From contig CAVQVM010000011.1 in assembly GCA_963717085.1 (NCBI GenBank), positions 248,001 to 312,000 of the forward strand: a stretch of 64,000 bases of DNA, in the 5' to 3' direction. Origin of the DNA: DASQUK01 sp963717085. GTDB lineage: Bacteria > Actinomycetota > Acidimicrobiia > Acidimicrobiales > VFJN01. The notes below the pieces were generated by a model. It saw only the letters and a list, made by a program, of their open reading frames with translations. It did no database searches and was not told the DNA's origin. Shown here piece after piece: positions 1 to 8,897 of the stretch. The translations under genes and the position numbers were made by a program. Positions within the stretch are counted from its first letter, which is position 1. Each line of letters begins with the position of its first letter.

Positions 1-1488
1 GATCGGGCGGTCGCGCACGTGTTGCACGCGACCGTGGGCGTCGATCCGGGGACCGCCGCTGGTCCCGACGGCGCCCAGGTGGACCGGCAGCGCGTAGTAC
101 GGCCCGCGTTCGAGGCTGCCGAGGTTCGGATGGGCGGCCGTCGGGTCACCGTGGAACCGGTCGTAGACGCTGTCGCCGCGACCGAAGTCCCGATCCCGGC
201 CCTCGGCGACGAAGCCGTTCCAGCGGTGGACGGACTCGCGGAGCCCGGCGGCGTCGATGCCCGTGGCGGCGGCCAAGCCGTCGAGCGTGTCATGGACGAG
301 CAGCCAGTCCGGATCGGGCGATCCGGGTCGCGCGCTGATCACGGGGTACCGCGACCGGTACTGCTGGTCGAACACCACCCAGCACGGAAGGTGGCGGGGC
401 GAGGCGTCGTTGGCGTCGAAGGCGAAGAACGCCTTTTGCATGTCGTTGTAGTTGGCGGCCTCGTTCACGAACCGGCGCCCGAACCGGTCCACCATGATCG
501 AGTGCGGGGCGGTGCGCTCCACGGCGATGAACCTGGCGAGCGGCCGCCCGTCGTACTCCTCGCCGGGCACCGCGCCGGCGGGATACCACCACGCCTCGTT
601 CATGTTCGCCAGGTCGGCACCGACCTCCATCGCCATCAGCAACCCGTCGCCCTCGTTGCCCGGTGGGCTCGTGGGGTGCGTCAGCGGCCCGGGCAGGAAC
701 CGCGAACACAGCTCGCCGTTCCACTCGTAGCCGCCCGAGCCGAGCACCACGGCGCGGGCCGGCAGGTCGGCCCGCCGGCCGTCGCGCTCGACGACGAGCC
801 CGGCCACCGCGCCGTCGTGGACGATGAGCTCAGCGGCCCGCGCGCCGAGGACGGGCTCGATGCCGCGTGCCAAGCAGCCCTCGAGGAGACCGCCGACCAG
901 GGCTTGTCCGCACGCGACCTGCTGCGCCTGGACCCGCCGCTTGATCTCGGCGGCGTCGTACCGCTCGGGCGTGTACGACGGGCGCCACTCGACGGTGGAC
1001 TCCTGCAGGGTGAGCGGCAGGCCGAGCACGGGCGCGCGGCGCAGCGCCTTCGCCCAGTCGCCGAGCCGACTCGTGTCGTAGAGGGCGGGCTCGATCATCC
1101 GACCCGTGGCGCGGGCGCCCTCCATCTCCGGGTGGTAGTCGGGCCAGGCGATCGGCGCGAAGCGGACACCCGAGCGCCGCTCGAGGCCGGCGACGATGCC
1201 AGGTCCCTCGGCGACGTAACGGGCCAGCTGCTCGGCCGGCGCGCGACCGCCGCTGAGCGCAGCCATGTACACAAGCGCTTCCTCGCCGGAGTCGCCCGCA
1301 CCCGTGACGTGGTTGCCGGGCATCCACACGCCGCCACCGGACACCGCGGTCGTCCCGCCGAGCGCCTCGGCCCGTTCGACGACCGTCACCGTCGCGCCGG
1401 CATCGTGGGCCGCCAGGGCGGCGGCGAGGGCGGCCGCCCCGGTTCCGACGACGATGACGCGTGTCTCCGGGATCGGCCCCGTGGTCAC
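1..1488 (-). CDS. FAD-binding dehydrogenase, 3-ketosteroid-1-dehydrogenase-like (3' end cut by window)
   Basis: Read on the minus strand from a GTG at 1488; an in-frame TAG lies a few codons upstream, so this is the first usable start. The N terminus shows a dinucleotide-binding fold (VIVVGTGAAALAAALAA, acidic end VVER) followed by GGTTAVSGGGVWMPGN, the signature of the KstD / fumarate-reductase-like flavoprotein family. Near the visible end is ERGPYYALPV followed by a glycine-rich segment, typical of the FAD-binding C terminus. About 496 codons are visible and the stop lies outside the window. The family dehydrogenates steroid or other cyclic ketones; the true substrate cannot be read here. 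It diverges from the amidohydrolase operon across about 200 bp. Confidence 0.85.
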   Translation of the reverse strand, partial: MTTGPIPETRVIVVGTGAAALAAALAAHDAGATVTVVERAEALGGTTAVSGGGVWMPGNHVTGAGDSGEEALVYMAALSGGRAPAEQLARYVAEGPGIVAGLERRSGVRFAPIAWPDYHPEMEGARATGRMIEPALYDTSRLGDWAKALRRAPVLGLPLTLQESTVEWRPSYTPERYDAAEIKRRVQAQQVACGQALVGGLLEGCLARGIEPVLGARAAELIVHDGAVAGLVVERDGRRADLPARAVVLGSGGYEWNGELCSRFLPGPLTHPTSPPGNEGDGLLMAMEVGADLANMNEAWWYPAGAVPGEEYDGRPLARFIAVERTAPHSIMVDRFGRRFVNEAANYNDMQKAFFAFDANDASPRHLPCWVVFDQQYRSRYPVISARPGSPDPDWLLVHDTLDGLAAATGIDAAGLRESVHRWNGFVAEGRDRDFGRGDSVYDRFHGDPTAAHPNLGSLERGPYYALPVHLGAVGTSGGPRIDAHGRVQHVRDRPI

Positions 1489-1538
1489 GTTGACGGATAG
1501 TACGACATCAAACTAAACACGGGTACACGAGAGGCCGA

Positions 1539-1548
1539 GCGGATAGGC
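1539..1548. promoter_or_regulatory. GCGGATAGGC site upstream of the FAD dehydrogenase
   Basis: A 10-bp sequence whose reverse complement recurs at 1646-1655 in the same divergent intergenic region, and which recurs directly at 8746-8755. Relative to transcription, both divergent genes have GCCTATCCGC about 35-50 bases before their start codons. An operator for a shared regulator is an inference from position only. Confidence 0.4.
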
Positions 1549-1598
1549 CCGCAAGTGGGAACAGAACATTACGGGATTTGCACCGTGAGCCAGGCAAC

Positions 1599-1660
1599 AC
1601 AGCTCGGCCTCCGGGAGCGCTGACCACGGTGAGACCCGACAACGTGCCTATCCGCACAGG
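1599..1660 (+). repeat. Left copy of an inverted repeat flanking the CoA-catabolism operon
   Basis: This stretch contains GGCCTCCGGGAGCGCTGACC, then CACGGTGAG, then ACGTGCCTATCCGC. The reverse complement of 8746-8810 has the same blocks in the same order with small gaps and substitutions. It sits directly upstream of the amidohydrolase start at 1691, so it may be an operator or promoter element. A recombination footprint is also possible. Confidence 0.55.
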
Positions 1661-1690
1661 TCCTAAGGCGCGACGGGGGATGGAGGTCGC

Positions 1691-2863
1691 ATGACGGCTC
1701 AGGTAGGCACGGTCACCTATCCCCGGGATGGGTTCGGTGCCCCGAAGGACCGGCAGGGGCACGCGACCGGGTCGGTGGGTCTGCCGGCGGGTACGGAGGT
1801 CTTCTCCGCGGACGACCACATCTCGCTCGCCGAGGACATCTTCTACGAGCGGTTCCCGGACTCGCTGAAGGAAGAGGCACCCCGCGTCATCTACGACGAC
1901 GGGGCCTGGACGCTGGGCTTCGGCGGCAAGTCGCTCCTCCCGAGGGAGTTCAACGCGGTGCTGATGCAGTACGACCCGCTGGCTGGTTCCAGCACCAGCG
2001 ACATCGGGGCCCGCCTCGGCGAGCTGGAGTCGGACGGCATCCACCGGGAGCTCGCCTTCCCGAACGCCATGCTCGCCCTGATGGGGTGGCCCGACAAGGC
2101 CATCCGGGAGCGCTGCTTTCGCATCTACAACGAGCACATCGCCGAGCTGCAGGAACAGTCGAACGGCCGCTTCCATGGCGTCGGGATGGTCAACTGGTGG
2201 GACGGCGAGGGGTGCCGCCGGACGCTGGCCGAGATGAAGGACCTGGGCCTGAAGACGTTCTGGCTGCCCCTCAAGCCCGGGGCAGGCGAAGACGACAAGC
2301 CGATCGACTACAACAGCCCCGCCATGTACCCGGTGTGGGAGGCCATCGAGGAGAGTGGCCTCCCGGTGGCGCACCACATCGGCGAGGCTCCGCTGTCCTC
2401 GCCGTGCCGGGACAACAGCATCCTCGTCGGCATGGTGCACAACGTGGCGCCGTTCCGCGAGATGTTCGGCCGCTACGTGTTCGGCGGGATCCTCGATCGG
2501 CACCCCGGCATCACCGTGGGCTGGTTCGAGGGCGGCATCAATTGGGTCCCGGCGGCGATCCAGGACGCGGAGCACCTCTACGCCTCGCTGCAGCACATGG
2601 CCGACCACGGGCTCGACCACGATGTCGCCCACTACTGGCACCAGCACATGTACGCGTCGTTCATGGTCGACCCGCTCGGGCTGGAGATGATCGACCGGAT
2701 CGGGCTCGAGCGGGTGATGTGGTCGTCGGACTACCCGCACAACGAGAGCACCTTCGGCTACTCGGAGCGGTCGCTGGCCAGCGTGGTCGGGGCCGTCGGG
2801 CCCGAGGACGCCGTCAAGATCGTGAGCACGAACGTCACGACGTTCCTCGGCCTCGACACCTGA
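1691..2863 (+). CDS. Amidohydrolase family protein (amidohydrolase-2 / decarboxylase type)
   Basis: This 390-residue protein has the TIM-barrel amidohydrolase pattern of PF04909: an N-terminal strand with FSADDHISL (metal-binding D-x-H region), a mid-protein histidine strand VAHHIGEAP, and a C-terminal WSSDYPHNES carrying the conserved Asp. Members hydrolyse or decarboxylate cyclic and aromatic acids using one divalent metal. The start at 1691 is preceded by GATGGAGGTCGC, a good ribosome binding site. Its stop overlaps the next start as TGATG, so it is translationally coupled to the M24 gene. The surrounding CoA-transferase and crotonase genes point to catabolism of an organic acid; the substrate is unknown. 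Confidence 0.85.
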   Translation: MTAQVGTVTYPRDGFGAPKDRQGHATGSVGLPAGTEVFSADDHISLAEDIFYERFPDSLKEEAPRVIYDDGAWTLGFGGKSLLPREFNAVLMQYDPLAGSSTSDIGARLGELESDGIHRELAFPNAMLALMGWPDKAIRERCFRIYNEHIAELQEQSNGRFHGVGMVNWWDGEGCRRTLAEMKDLGLKTFWLPLKPGAGEDDKPIDYNSPAMYPVWEAIEESGLPVAHHIGEAPLSSPCRDNSILVGMVHNVAPFREMFGRYVFGGILDRHPGITVGWFEGGINWVPAAIQDAEHLYASLQHMADHGLDHDVAHYWHQHMYASFMVDPLGLEMIDRIGLERVMWSSDYPHNESTFGYSERSLASVVGAVGPEDAVKIVSTNVTTFLGLDT

Positions 2864-4098
2864 TGAGCGCGGCGCTCACCGACGTGTCCGGGACACTGGG
2901 CCTCCCCGCGCCACCCGACCCGGCCCGGATGCGGCGCGAACGCGGCGTGCGGCTGCGAGCGGCGATGGCGGACAAGGGCATCGACGCGCTGGTCCTGCTC
3001 AGCAACAGCAACGTGACCTACGCGACCGGCGCCAGCTGGCCGCTCAGCGACCACGGCCGGGGCAACGTCGAGCGCCCGGTCGCCGTCGTCCTCGCCGACG
3101 ACGATTTGCCGCACCTGTTCACGCCCTTCGCCGCCGACGTCGCAACCCAGCTCGATCTCGATGAGGACCACCTCCACGGCCCGACCTACCTCGACGTCGG
3201 CGAGGGCGTCGCCGCCTTCGCCGCTGCGCTGGCGGGGCTCGTGCCCTCCACGGCGACGTTCGCGATCGACGATGTAACCGGGGCGATGCACGGTGCCCGG
3301 GACACCTTCTTCGCCGAGTGGCCGCCGCGAAGCGCCAGCGACGTGATGGGCCCGGCCCGCCTGATCAAGACCCCCGACGAGCTCGCCTACCTCCGCCACG
3401 GGCTGTGGATCACAGAGCAGGCCATGGCCGACGTCGAGGCCCGGCTCGCGCCGGGAGCGCGCCAGACCGACCTGACCGCAACCTTCCTGCACCGCGTGTT
3501 CGAGCTCGGGGCCGAGGCGAACGTCCTCGATCCGATCTGGCAGGTGATGCCGGACCGGCAGGCCGACCTGCCGTGGACCACCCACGGCGACCTCGCCTGC
3601 CCGCTGCTGAGCACGGAGCGTGAGCTACATCGGGGCGACGTCCTCTGGGTGGACACCGGCATCAGCTTCGGCGGGTTCCACTCCGACTTCGGTCGCACGT
3701 GGGTCGTCGGCGCCGAGCCCACCGACCGACAGCAGGCCCAGCACCAGCGATGGTGCGACATCAATGACGCCGTGGTGTCGGTCATGCGCGCCGGCGTGTC
3801 CGCCGCCGATCTCACCGCAACCGCGAAGGAGGTGTGCGGCGGGGACCAACCCTGGATGTCGCACTTCTACCTGGGCCACGGCCTGGGCCTCGACAGTGCG
3901 GAGGCGCCGTACGTCGGCACCGACCTCGGCGACGGCTACGACCGACGCCTCGTCCTCGAGGCCGGCACGGTGGTCGTGATCGAGCCCGTCGTGTGGGACG
4001 AGGGGCACAGCGGCTACCGGTCCGAGAACGTCTTCGTCATCACCGACGACGGCTGCGTGAACCTCACCGACTACCCCTACGACCCGTATGGCGACTGA
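2863..4098 (+). CDS. M24 family metallopeptidase (Xaa-Pro dipeptidase/creatinase fold)
   Basis: A 411-residue protein with an N-terminal creatinase-like domain and a C-terminal pita-bread domain. The five metal ligands can all be placed: Asp in LWVDTGISFGG, Asp in HSDFGRTW, His in LGHGLGLD, Glu in VVVIEPVVW and Glu in YRSENVFVIT. It should therefore be an active two-metal hydrolase, cleaving an Xaa-Pro bond or an amidine/creatinine-like substrate. The start is the ATG of a TGATG overlap with the amidohydrolase stop. Its last 11 bases overlap the next gene, a second M24-fold protein, so the two are probably made together. Confidence 0.85.
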   Translation: MSAALTDVSGTLGLPAPPDPARMRRERGVRLRAAMADKGIDALVLLSNSNVTYATGASWPLSDHGRGNVERPVAVVLADDDLPHLFTPFAADVATQLDLDEDHLHGPTYLDVGEGVAAFAAALAGLVPSTATFAIDDVTGAMHGARDTFFAEWPPRSASDVMGPARLIKTPDELAYLRHGLWITEQAMADVEARLAPGARQTDLTATFLHRVFELGAEANVLDPIWQVMPDRQADLPWTTHGDLACPLLSTERELHRGDVLWVDTGISFGGFHSDFGRTWVVGAEPTDRQQAQHQRWCDINDAVVSVMRAGVSAADLTATAKEVCGGDQPWMSHFYLGHGLGLDSAEAPYVGTDLGDGYDRRLVLEAGTVVVIEPVVWDEGHSGYRSENVFVITDDGCVNLTDYPYDPYGD

Positions 4099-5212
4099 AC
4101 CTCTCCCGGACCCCAAGGCCCTCCGGTACGCACGCCGCGAGCGGGCGTTGGCGGCGATGGAGGCGCACGACCTCGACCTCCTCGTGCTGGGGCGGGTCGC
4201 CAACATCCGCTACGTGTCCGGGGTGCCGGTGCTGTGGAACGCCGGTACGCGCCCGTTCGGGCCGGGCGCCGTGTTGGTGCGCGCCACGGGAGCGGTCCAT
4301 CTGATGAGCACGTGGGACGAGGGGGTTCCGGAGGAGATACCCCACGACCACCTCTACGGGATCACCTGGAACCCGATGAACTACGTCGCGGCGCTCGAGC
4401 GGATCGGTGCCGACGTGCAGCCGCGCCGGGTCGGGACGGACGCGATGTCGCCGCTGTTCGCCCAGTTGCTGCCGATGGCGTTCCCGAGCGTGGCGATCGT
4501 CGACGGAGGGCCGGCGCTGCGCGACGCCAAGCGCATCAAGACGAACGAGGAGGTCGACGCGATCCGCGCCGCCCTCGTGGTCGCCGAGGCCGGGCTGGCC
4601 GCGGCGGTGGCCGAGCTTCGGCCCGGGGTGAGCGAGCGCGAGCTCACCGGTGTGTTCATGGATGCGATGGCGACCCGCGGCGTCACGACGCCGGCGACGC
4701 AGGACGTCGTCCGCATCACCACGGCTCGCGCCGCTCGCGAGGCCGGCGGTGACGGACGCGTGCAGGCCGGTGACCTCGTGGCATTCGACGCCGGGGTCGT
4801 CGCCGACGGCTACGCCGGCGAGACGGGACGCACCTGGCCGGTCGAGCCGAACGGAACCGGGGGCTCGCTGGGCAAGCTCTACGAGCGATGGGAGCGACTG
4901 TGGGAGCGGCTGCTCGAGGCCTGCCGGCCCGGCGCAACGGGCAGTGGGCTCCTCGAGGCGTACGGGGCCGCTGGCGAGCCGCTCCCGCAGAGGCCGATCG
5001 GGCGCGGGCTGGGACTCGGCTTCGACGATCCGGTGATCGTCGGCGACCTGCCCGCGACCGCTGCCGACGAACGGCTGGACCCCGGCGTCGTCCTCGTCGT
5101 GACCGGATGCGTCACCGACGACCGCGTCGCCACCGTCACCGCGCACGAAGCCGTACTCATCACCCCCGACGGGGCCGAGGTCCTGTCGGGCAGCCCGTTC
5201 TGGAACCGCTAG
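4088..5212 (+). CDS. M24 peptidase-fold protein with lost metal ligands
   Basis: A 374-residue paralogue of the preceding gene, starting at an ATG inside its 3' end (11-base overlap). The fold is recognisable: NIRYVSGVPVLWN near the N terminus and LVAFDAGVVADGYAGETGRTW in the catalytic domain. However, the second Asp is Glu (AGETGRTW), the His motif GHG is GRG (PIGRGLGLGF), and the first C-terminal Glu position reads VVTGCVTDD. Only the first Asp and the last Glu (TAHEAVLIT) remain. It is likely not a conventional metallopeptidase; it could be a regulatory or structural partner of the upstream enzyme, or have new chemistry. Product identity beyond the fold is unknown. Confidence 0.75.
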   Translation: MATEPLPDPKALRYARRERALAAMEAHDLDLLVLGRVANIRYVSGVPVLWNAGTRPFGPGAVLVRATGAVHLMSTWDEGVPEEIPHDHLYGITWNPMNYVAALERIGADVQPRRVGTDAMSPLFAQLLPMAFPSVAIVDGGPALRDAKRIKTNEEVDAIRAALVVAEAGLAAAVAELRPGVSERELTGVFMDAMATRGVTTPATQDVVRITTARAAREAGGDGRVQAGDLVAFDAGVVADGYAGETGRTWPVEPNGTGGSLGKLYERWERLWERLLEACRPGATGSGLLEAYGAAGEPLPQRPIGRGLGLGFDDPVIVGDLPATAADERLDPGVVLVVTGCVTDDRVATVTAHEAVLITPDGAEVLSGSPFWNR

Positions 5213-5374
5213 TGGGCGCTCGCGGAAGTTCCGTGGATGTATCGCCGCGGCAGATTCGTCGCTGGCAAGGACGCAGGAGGAAGGCGCAGCCAGCGGCTGC
5301 GGCGACGACGAGGACGATGTCCAGCGGCGCATCTGGCCGGCGAGACGCCACGATGACTTCCGCGAGAGCCCACT
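5211..5374. repeat. 164-bp imperfect palindrome filling an intergenic gap
   Basis: The left edge AGTGGGCGCTCGCGGAAGT (5211-5229) is matched, inverted and with one mismatch, by ACTTCCGCGAGAGCCCACT ending at 5374. Pairing continues inward over about 55 positions with small bulges. The exact centre (5293) carries a perfect 7-bp hairpin, CGCAGCC-AGC-GGCTGCG. The palindrome begins at the stop codon of the M24-like gene and ends just before the ribosome binding site of the crotonase gene. It could be a palindromic MITE-like element or a large mRNA hairpin separating expression of the two halves of the operon. Confidence 0.8.
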
Positions 5375-5396
5375 TACAGCCCGGAGGGGCGACGAC

Positions 5397-6350
5397 ATGA
5401 CCGACGACACCAATGAGGAAGCGGACTGGATCCGCTACGTGAAGGATCCGGCGACCAAGATCGCGACCCTCACGTTGAACCGGCCCGACCGGCTCAACGC
5501 ACCGACGATCGCTATGCGGCTCCGGTACGCCGACCTGCTGCACCAGGCGAACATCGACGACGACGTGAAGGTCCTCGTGATCCGGGGCGAAGGCGACGAC
5601 TTCGGCAGCGGGCAGGACCTCCCCGAGTTCATGGAGGCGCACGGGACCGACGATGGCCTCCTGCGCGAGGTGCAGCTCGAGGGAGCCGACGTCACTTATC
5701 CCCCCCGGCGCCAGTTCCGGCACGGCGCCACGGCCACCCAGTGGTTCGCCGATCCGCGGGGCGGCTGCCGGACCCTGCAGGAGTTCAAGAAGATCAGCAT
5801 CGTCGAGGCAAAGGGCTATGTGTACGGCTGGCACTTCTACCAAGCCGGTGACGCCGACCTCGTGATCGCATCAGACGATGCCCTGTTCGGCCACGCCGCA
5901 TGGCGCTACGCGGGCACGGCGCCCCGCATGTGGTGGTGGGCGATGTCGATGGGCATCCGCAAGTTCCAGGAGATGGTCTTCACCGGCCGGCCCTTCACGG
6001 CCGCGGAGATGGCCGAGCTCGGCTTCGTGAACAGCGTGGTGCCGCGCGATCAGCTGGAAGCCGAGGTCGACAAGTACGCGACGGCGTGCGCCCAGAACCG
6101 GTCGACCGACGTCGTCTTCATGCAGAAGACGTTCTTCGAGATCATGAAGCAGTTCCAGGGCGAGTACATGGGGAGCCTGCTCACCGGTGTGCTCGAGTCG
6201 CTGGCGCCCTATGGCCGGCCCGACACCAACGAGCTGACCGTAACCAAGGGGATGTTCGAAGAGGGGATGACGAAGGCCGTCAAGGACTTCGACACCCGCT
6301 TCCCGCCCGAGTGGCGACTCAGCAAGAAGGGGCGCGAAGCGGCCGAGTGA
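5397..6350 (+). CDS. Enoyl-CoA hydratase/isomerase family protein
   Basis: This 317-residue protein has the crotonase N-terminal strand pattern IATLTLNRPDRLNAP and the CoA-pocket segment VLVIRGEGDDFGSGQDL, typical of enoyl-CoA hydratases/isomerases. It then contains an insertion of about 50 residues compared with the usual 260-residue enzyme. The oxyanion-hole region (YVYGWHFYQAGDADLVIAS) is recognisable. The start is preceded by CGGAGGGG. It lies after the 164-bp palindrome and 12 bp before the CoA-transferase gene, so it probably acts on a CoA thioester made by that enzyme. The specific reaction is not predictable. Confidence 0.85.
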   Translation: MTDDTNEEADWIRYVKDPATKIATLTLNRPDRLNAPTIAMRLRYADLLHQANIDDDVKVLVIRGEGDDFGSGQDLPEFMEAHGTDDGLLREVQLEGADVTYPPRRQFRHGATATQWFADPRGGCRTLQEFKKISIVEAKGYVYGWHFYQAGDADLVIASDDALFGHAAWRYAGTAPRMWWWAMSMGIRKFQEMVFTGRPFTAAEMAELGFVNSVVPRDQLEAEVDKYATACAQNRSTDVVFMQKTFFEIMKQFQGEYMGSLLTGVLESLAPYGRPDTNELTVTKGMFEEGMTKAVKDFDTRFPPEWRLSKKGREAAE

Positions 6351-6362
6351 GGGAGCCGGTCC

Positions 6363-8753
6363 ATGACCGCGGCGCCGCCGCTCGATGACCTCGTCGTCGT
6401 CGATCTCTCCAGCGGGATCGCCGGCGCCTACTGCACGAAGATCCTCACCGACGGCGGCGCGGAGGTCGTCAAGGTGGAACCCCCGGAGGGCGATACGCTG
6501 CGCCGCTGGTCGGCGTCGGGGGCAGTGATCGCCGAGGGCGGCGAGGGCCCGCTGTTCACCTTCCTCGCGTCGGGGAAGCAGCGCCTGGTCGCCAACCCCG
6601 ACGACGGGGAAGACGTCAAGCGCGTTCGTGCCCTCTTCGGGCGTGCCGATGTGGTCGTCTGGTCGAGGGGATCCCGGCTCGCCGAGTGCCCCGCGTTCTC
6701 ACCGGACGCGATCCGCCGCGTTGGACCGCACCTGACGGTCACATCGATCACGCCGTTCGGGTTGGAGGGACCGTGGTGCGACCGCGCCGCCACGGAGTTC
6801 ACGCTCCAGGCGTGGTCCGGGGGGATCGTGGGCCTCGGGCGCGGCGCCCCGGACCGGGCGCCAATGTTCGTCGGCGGGCAGATCGGCGAGTGGCTCACCG
6901 GCACCTACGCGGCGATCGGGACGATGGCCTCGCGGGCGCGCGCCCGGCACGACGGTGCGGGTGAGCTCGTCGACGTCTCGATGCTCGAGACGCTCGGCCT
7001 GTGCCTCACCTACTACCCCGTCACGTACCACGACATGGTCGGTCGGCCGTTCCGGAGCGGACGATCCACCATCACCCCGGGCGTGGAGACGACGAGCGAC
7101 GGCCTCGTCGGGCTCGGGGTGGGCACTGGCCAGCAGTGGCACGACTTCTGCGTGATGGTCGGGCACCCGGAGTGGATGGCGGACCGCTCCCTGTTTGCCA
7201 ACCGCGCACACCTGGGGCCGGACATCGCAGCCTGGGCGGCCGAGCACACCACCGCCGAGATACTCGAGCTGGCGGGCACGTGGCGCATCCCGCACGCGCC
7301 GATCGGCAACGGCGCCTCGATCCCGACGACCGACCACTTCGCGGCGCGCCGGTCGATCATCCGGAACGGTCGGGCCGGCGTCGCCGAACCCGACCGCCCC
7401 TACCGCTTCGTCCCGCCGTTGCTCAGCTCCCCCGCCGGCGCTGAGGCCCCGACGACCGAGGTGCCGGCGCCGAGCGCGCCCACGGATGCGCCCGAGCTGC
7501 CGTTCGAGGGTCTCCGGGTGCTCGATCTGACCGCCTTCTGGGCCGGCCCGCTGTGCACGCACGTGCTGGCGATGCTGGGGGCCGAGGTCCTCCACCTCGA
7601 GTCGACGGCCCGCCCCGATGGCACTCGTCTGCTCGCCGGGCTGCGGTTCTCGGAGCCCGACTGGTGGGAGCGGTCGGGGATCTTCGCCGGCCTGAACACC
7701 AACAAGCGGGGCCTGACGCTCGATCTCGTCAGGGACGAAGGGAGAGGGCTGCTACGGCGCTTGATCGCGACCTGCGACGTCGTCGTCGAGAACCACACGC
7801 CGCGAGTGCTGGATCAGCTCGGGTTCGATGCCGACGCCGTGCGCGCCATCCGGCCCGACATCGTCATGGTGCGCATGCCCGGCTTCGGGCTCGACGGCCC
7901 GTGGCGGGACGACCCGGCCTTCGCCTTCGTCATCGAGGACGCCTCGGGGCTGACCTGGATGACCGGTTACCCGGACCGGAACCCGGTCTCGCCGTACTGC
8001 GTCGGCGACTCGAACGCGGGTCTCCACGCACTGAGCGGCCTGCTCCTCGCTCTCGAACACCGCCGGCGCACCGGCGAGGGCGTCGTCGTGGAAGCCGCGA
8101 TGGTGGACGCGGCGCTCAACGTCGCCGCGGAACAGGTCGTCGAGCACTCGGCGCATGGAGCGCTGCTCGGGCGGGATGGGAACCGGGGACCGACAGCGGC
8201 GCCGCAGAACCTCTACCTCACCTCCGACGTCGACGAGGCCGGTGCGCGCGACACATGGGTGGCCATCGCGGTCGCGAGCGACGAGCAGTGGCTCGCACTC
8301 CGTGGCGCGCTCGGTGAGCCGGGGTGGGCGATGGAGCCGGGGCTGGCGACGGAGTCCGGTCGGCGACGCCACCACGACGCCATCGATCGCCACCTTGGCA
8401 GCTGGTGCGCCGAGCGGCCGGCCGACGAGATCGTCGACTGCCTCTGGGGTGCCGCCGTCCCCGTGGCGCGGGTGATGCAGCCCCACGAGCAGGCGACGCT
8501 GCCGCAGTTGCAGTTCCGTCGCTTCTTCGAGGAACTCGACCATCCGGTCACGGGGACGGCTCGGCACAGCACGCTGCCGATGCGGTTCTCGCGCGGGCCC
8601 GACCGCTTCCACCGACGCCCGGCCCCGCTCCTCGGCGAGCACACCGACGAGGTGCTGCGCGGCCTCGGGGTCTCTGACGATGAGCTCGCACGGCTCCAGG
8701 AGGACGGCGTCATCGGCCGCACGCCGGATGCCGCGAAGAGCGCCAGCGGATAG
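6363..8753 (+). CDS. Double-length CaiB/BaiF family CoA-transferase (tandem fused domains)
   Basis: At 796 residues this is twice the usual length of class III CoA-transferases. Two homologous halves are visible: the first begins LDDLVVVDLSSGIAGAYCTKILTDGGAEVVKVEPP and the second, after an Ala/Pro-rich linker near residue 370, begins FEGLRVLDLTAFWAGPLCTHVLAMLGAEV. Each half has a candidate catalytic-Asp segment (ELVDVSMLETL; VVEAAMVDAAL). Family members move CoA between carboxylic acids via an aspartyl-CoA intermediate and form interlinked dimers, so the fusion may be a covalent dimer. It closes the operon begun by the amidohydrolase. Substrate unknown. Confidence 0.88.
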   Translation: MTAAPPLDDLVVVDLSSGIAGAYCTKILTDGGAEVVKVEPPEGDTLRRWSASGAVIAEGGEGPLFTFLASGKQRLVANPDDGEDVKRVRALFGRADVVVWSRGSRLAECPAFSPDAIRRVGPHLTVTSITPFGLEGPWCDRAATEFTLQAWSGGIVGLGRGAPDRAPMFVGGQIGEWLTGTYAAIGTMASRARARHDGAGELVDVSMLETLGLCLTYYPVTYHDMVGRPFRSGRSTITPGVETTSDGLVGLGVGTGQQWHDFCVMVGHPEWMADRSLFANRAHLGPDIAAWAAEHTTAEILELAGTWRIPHAPIGNGASIPTTDHFAARRSIIRNGRAGVAEPDRPYRFVPPLLSSPAGAEAPTTEVPAPSAPTDAPELPFEGLRVLDLTAFWAGPLCTHVLAMLGAEVLHLESTARPDGTRLLAGLRFSEPDWWERSGIFAGLNTNKRGLTLDLVRDEGRGLLRRLIATCDVVVENHTPRVLDQLGFDADAVRAIRPDIVMVRMPGFGLDGPWRDDPAFAFVIEDASGLTWMTGYPDRNPVSPYCVGDSNAGLHALSGLLLALEHRRRTGEGVVVEAAMVDAALNVAAEQVVEHSAHGALLGRDGNRGPTAAPQNLYLTSDVDEAGARDTWVAIAVASDEQWLALRGALGEPGWAMEPGLATESGRRRHHDAIDRHLGSWCAERPADEIVDCLWGAAVPVARVMQPHEQATLPQLQFRRFFEELDHPVTGTARHSTLPMRFSRGPDRFHRRPAPLLGEHTDEVLRGLGVSDDELARLQEDGVIGRTPDAAKSASG

Positions 8754-8810
8754 GCACGTCCCCTTTGGCTCACGGTGGTCAGCGCCGCCGGAGGCCCAGC
8801 AGTTGAGCTG
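8746..8810 (-). repeat. Right copy of the inverted repeat flanking the CoA-catabolism operon
   Basis: The reverse complement of this stretch contains GGCCTCCGGCGGCGCTGACC, CACCGTGAG and GACGTGCCTATCCGC, matching the blocks at 1599-1660. It starts within the last codons of the CoA-transferase gene and ends about 90 bp before the MarR start, placing it in the MarR promoter region. Confidence 0.55.
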
Positions 8811-8897
8811 CGGCCCAGCAACAAATCCCGACGCGGGGGTGCCCTTGGCAACGCCCGATCCGCTGGGCCTCGAAACGGAGCAAGTAGGTTCCAGCCG

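Noticed and set aside
19..1500. A 493-codon open frame on the plus strand
   Set aside because: It is the antisense of the FAD dehydrogenase, whose minus-strand translation has clear flavoprotein motifs.
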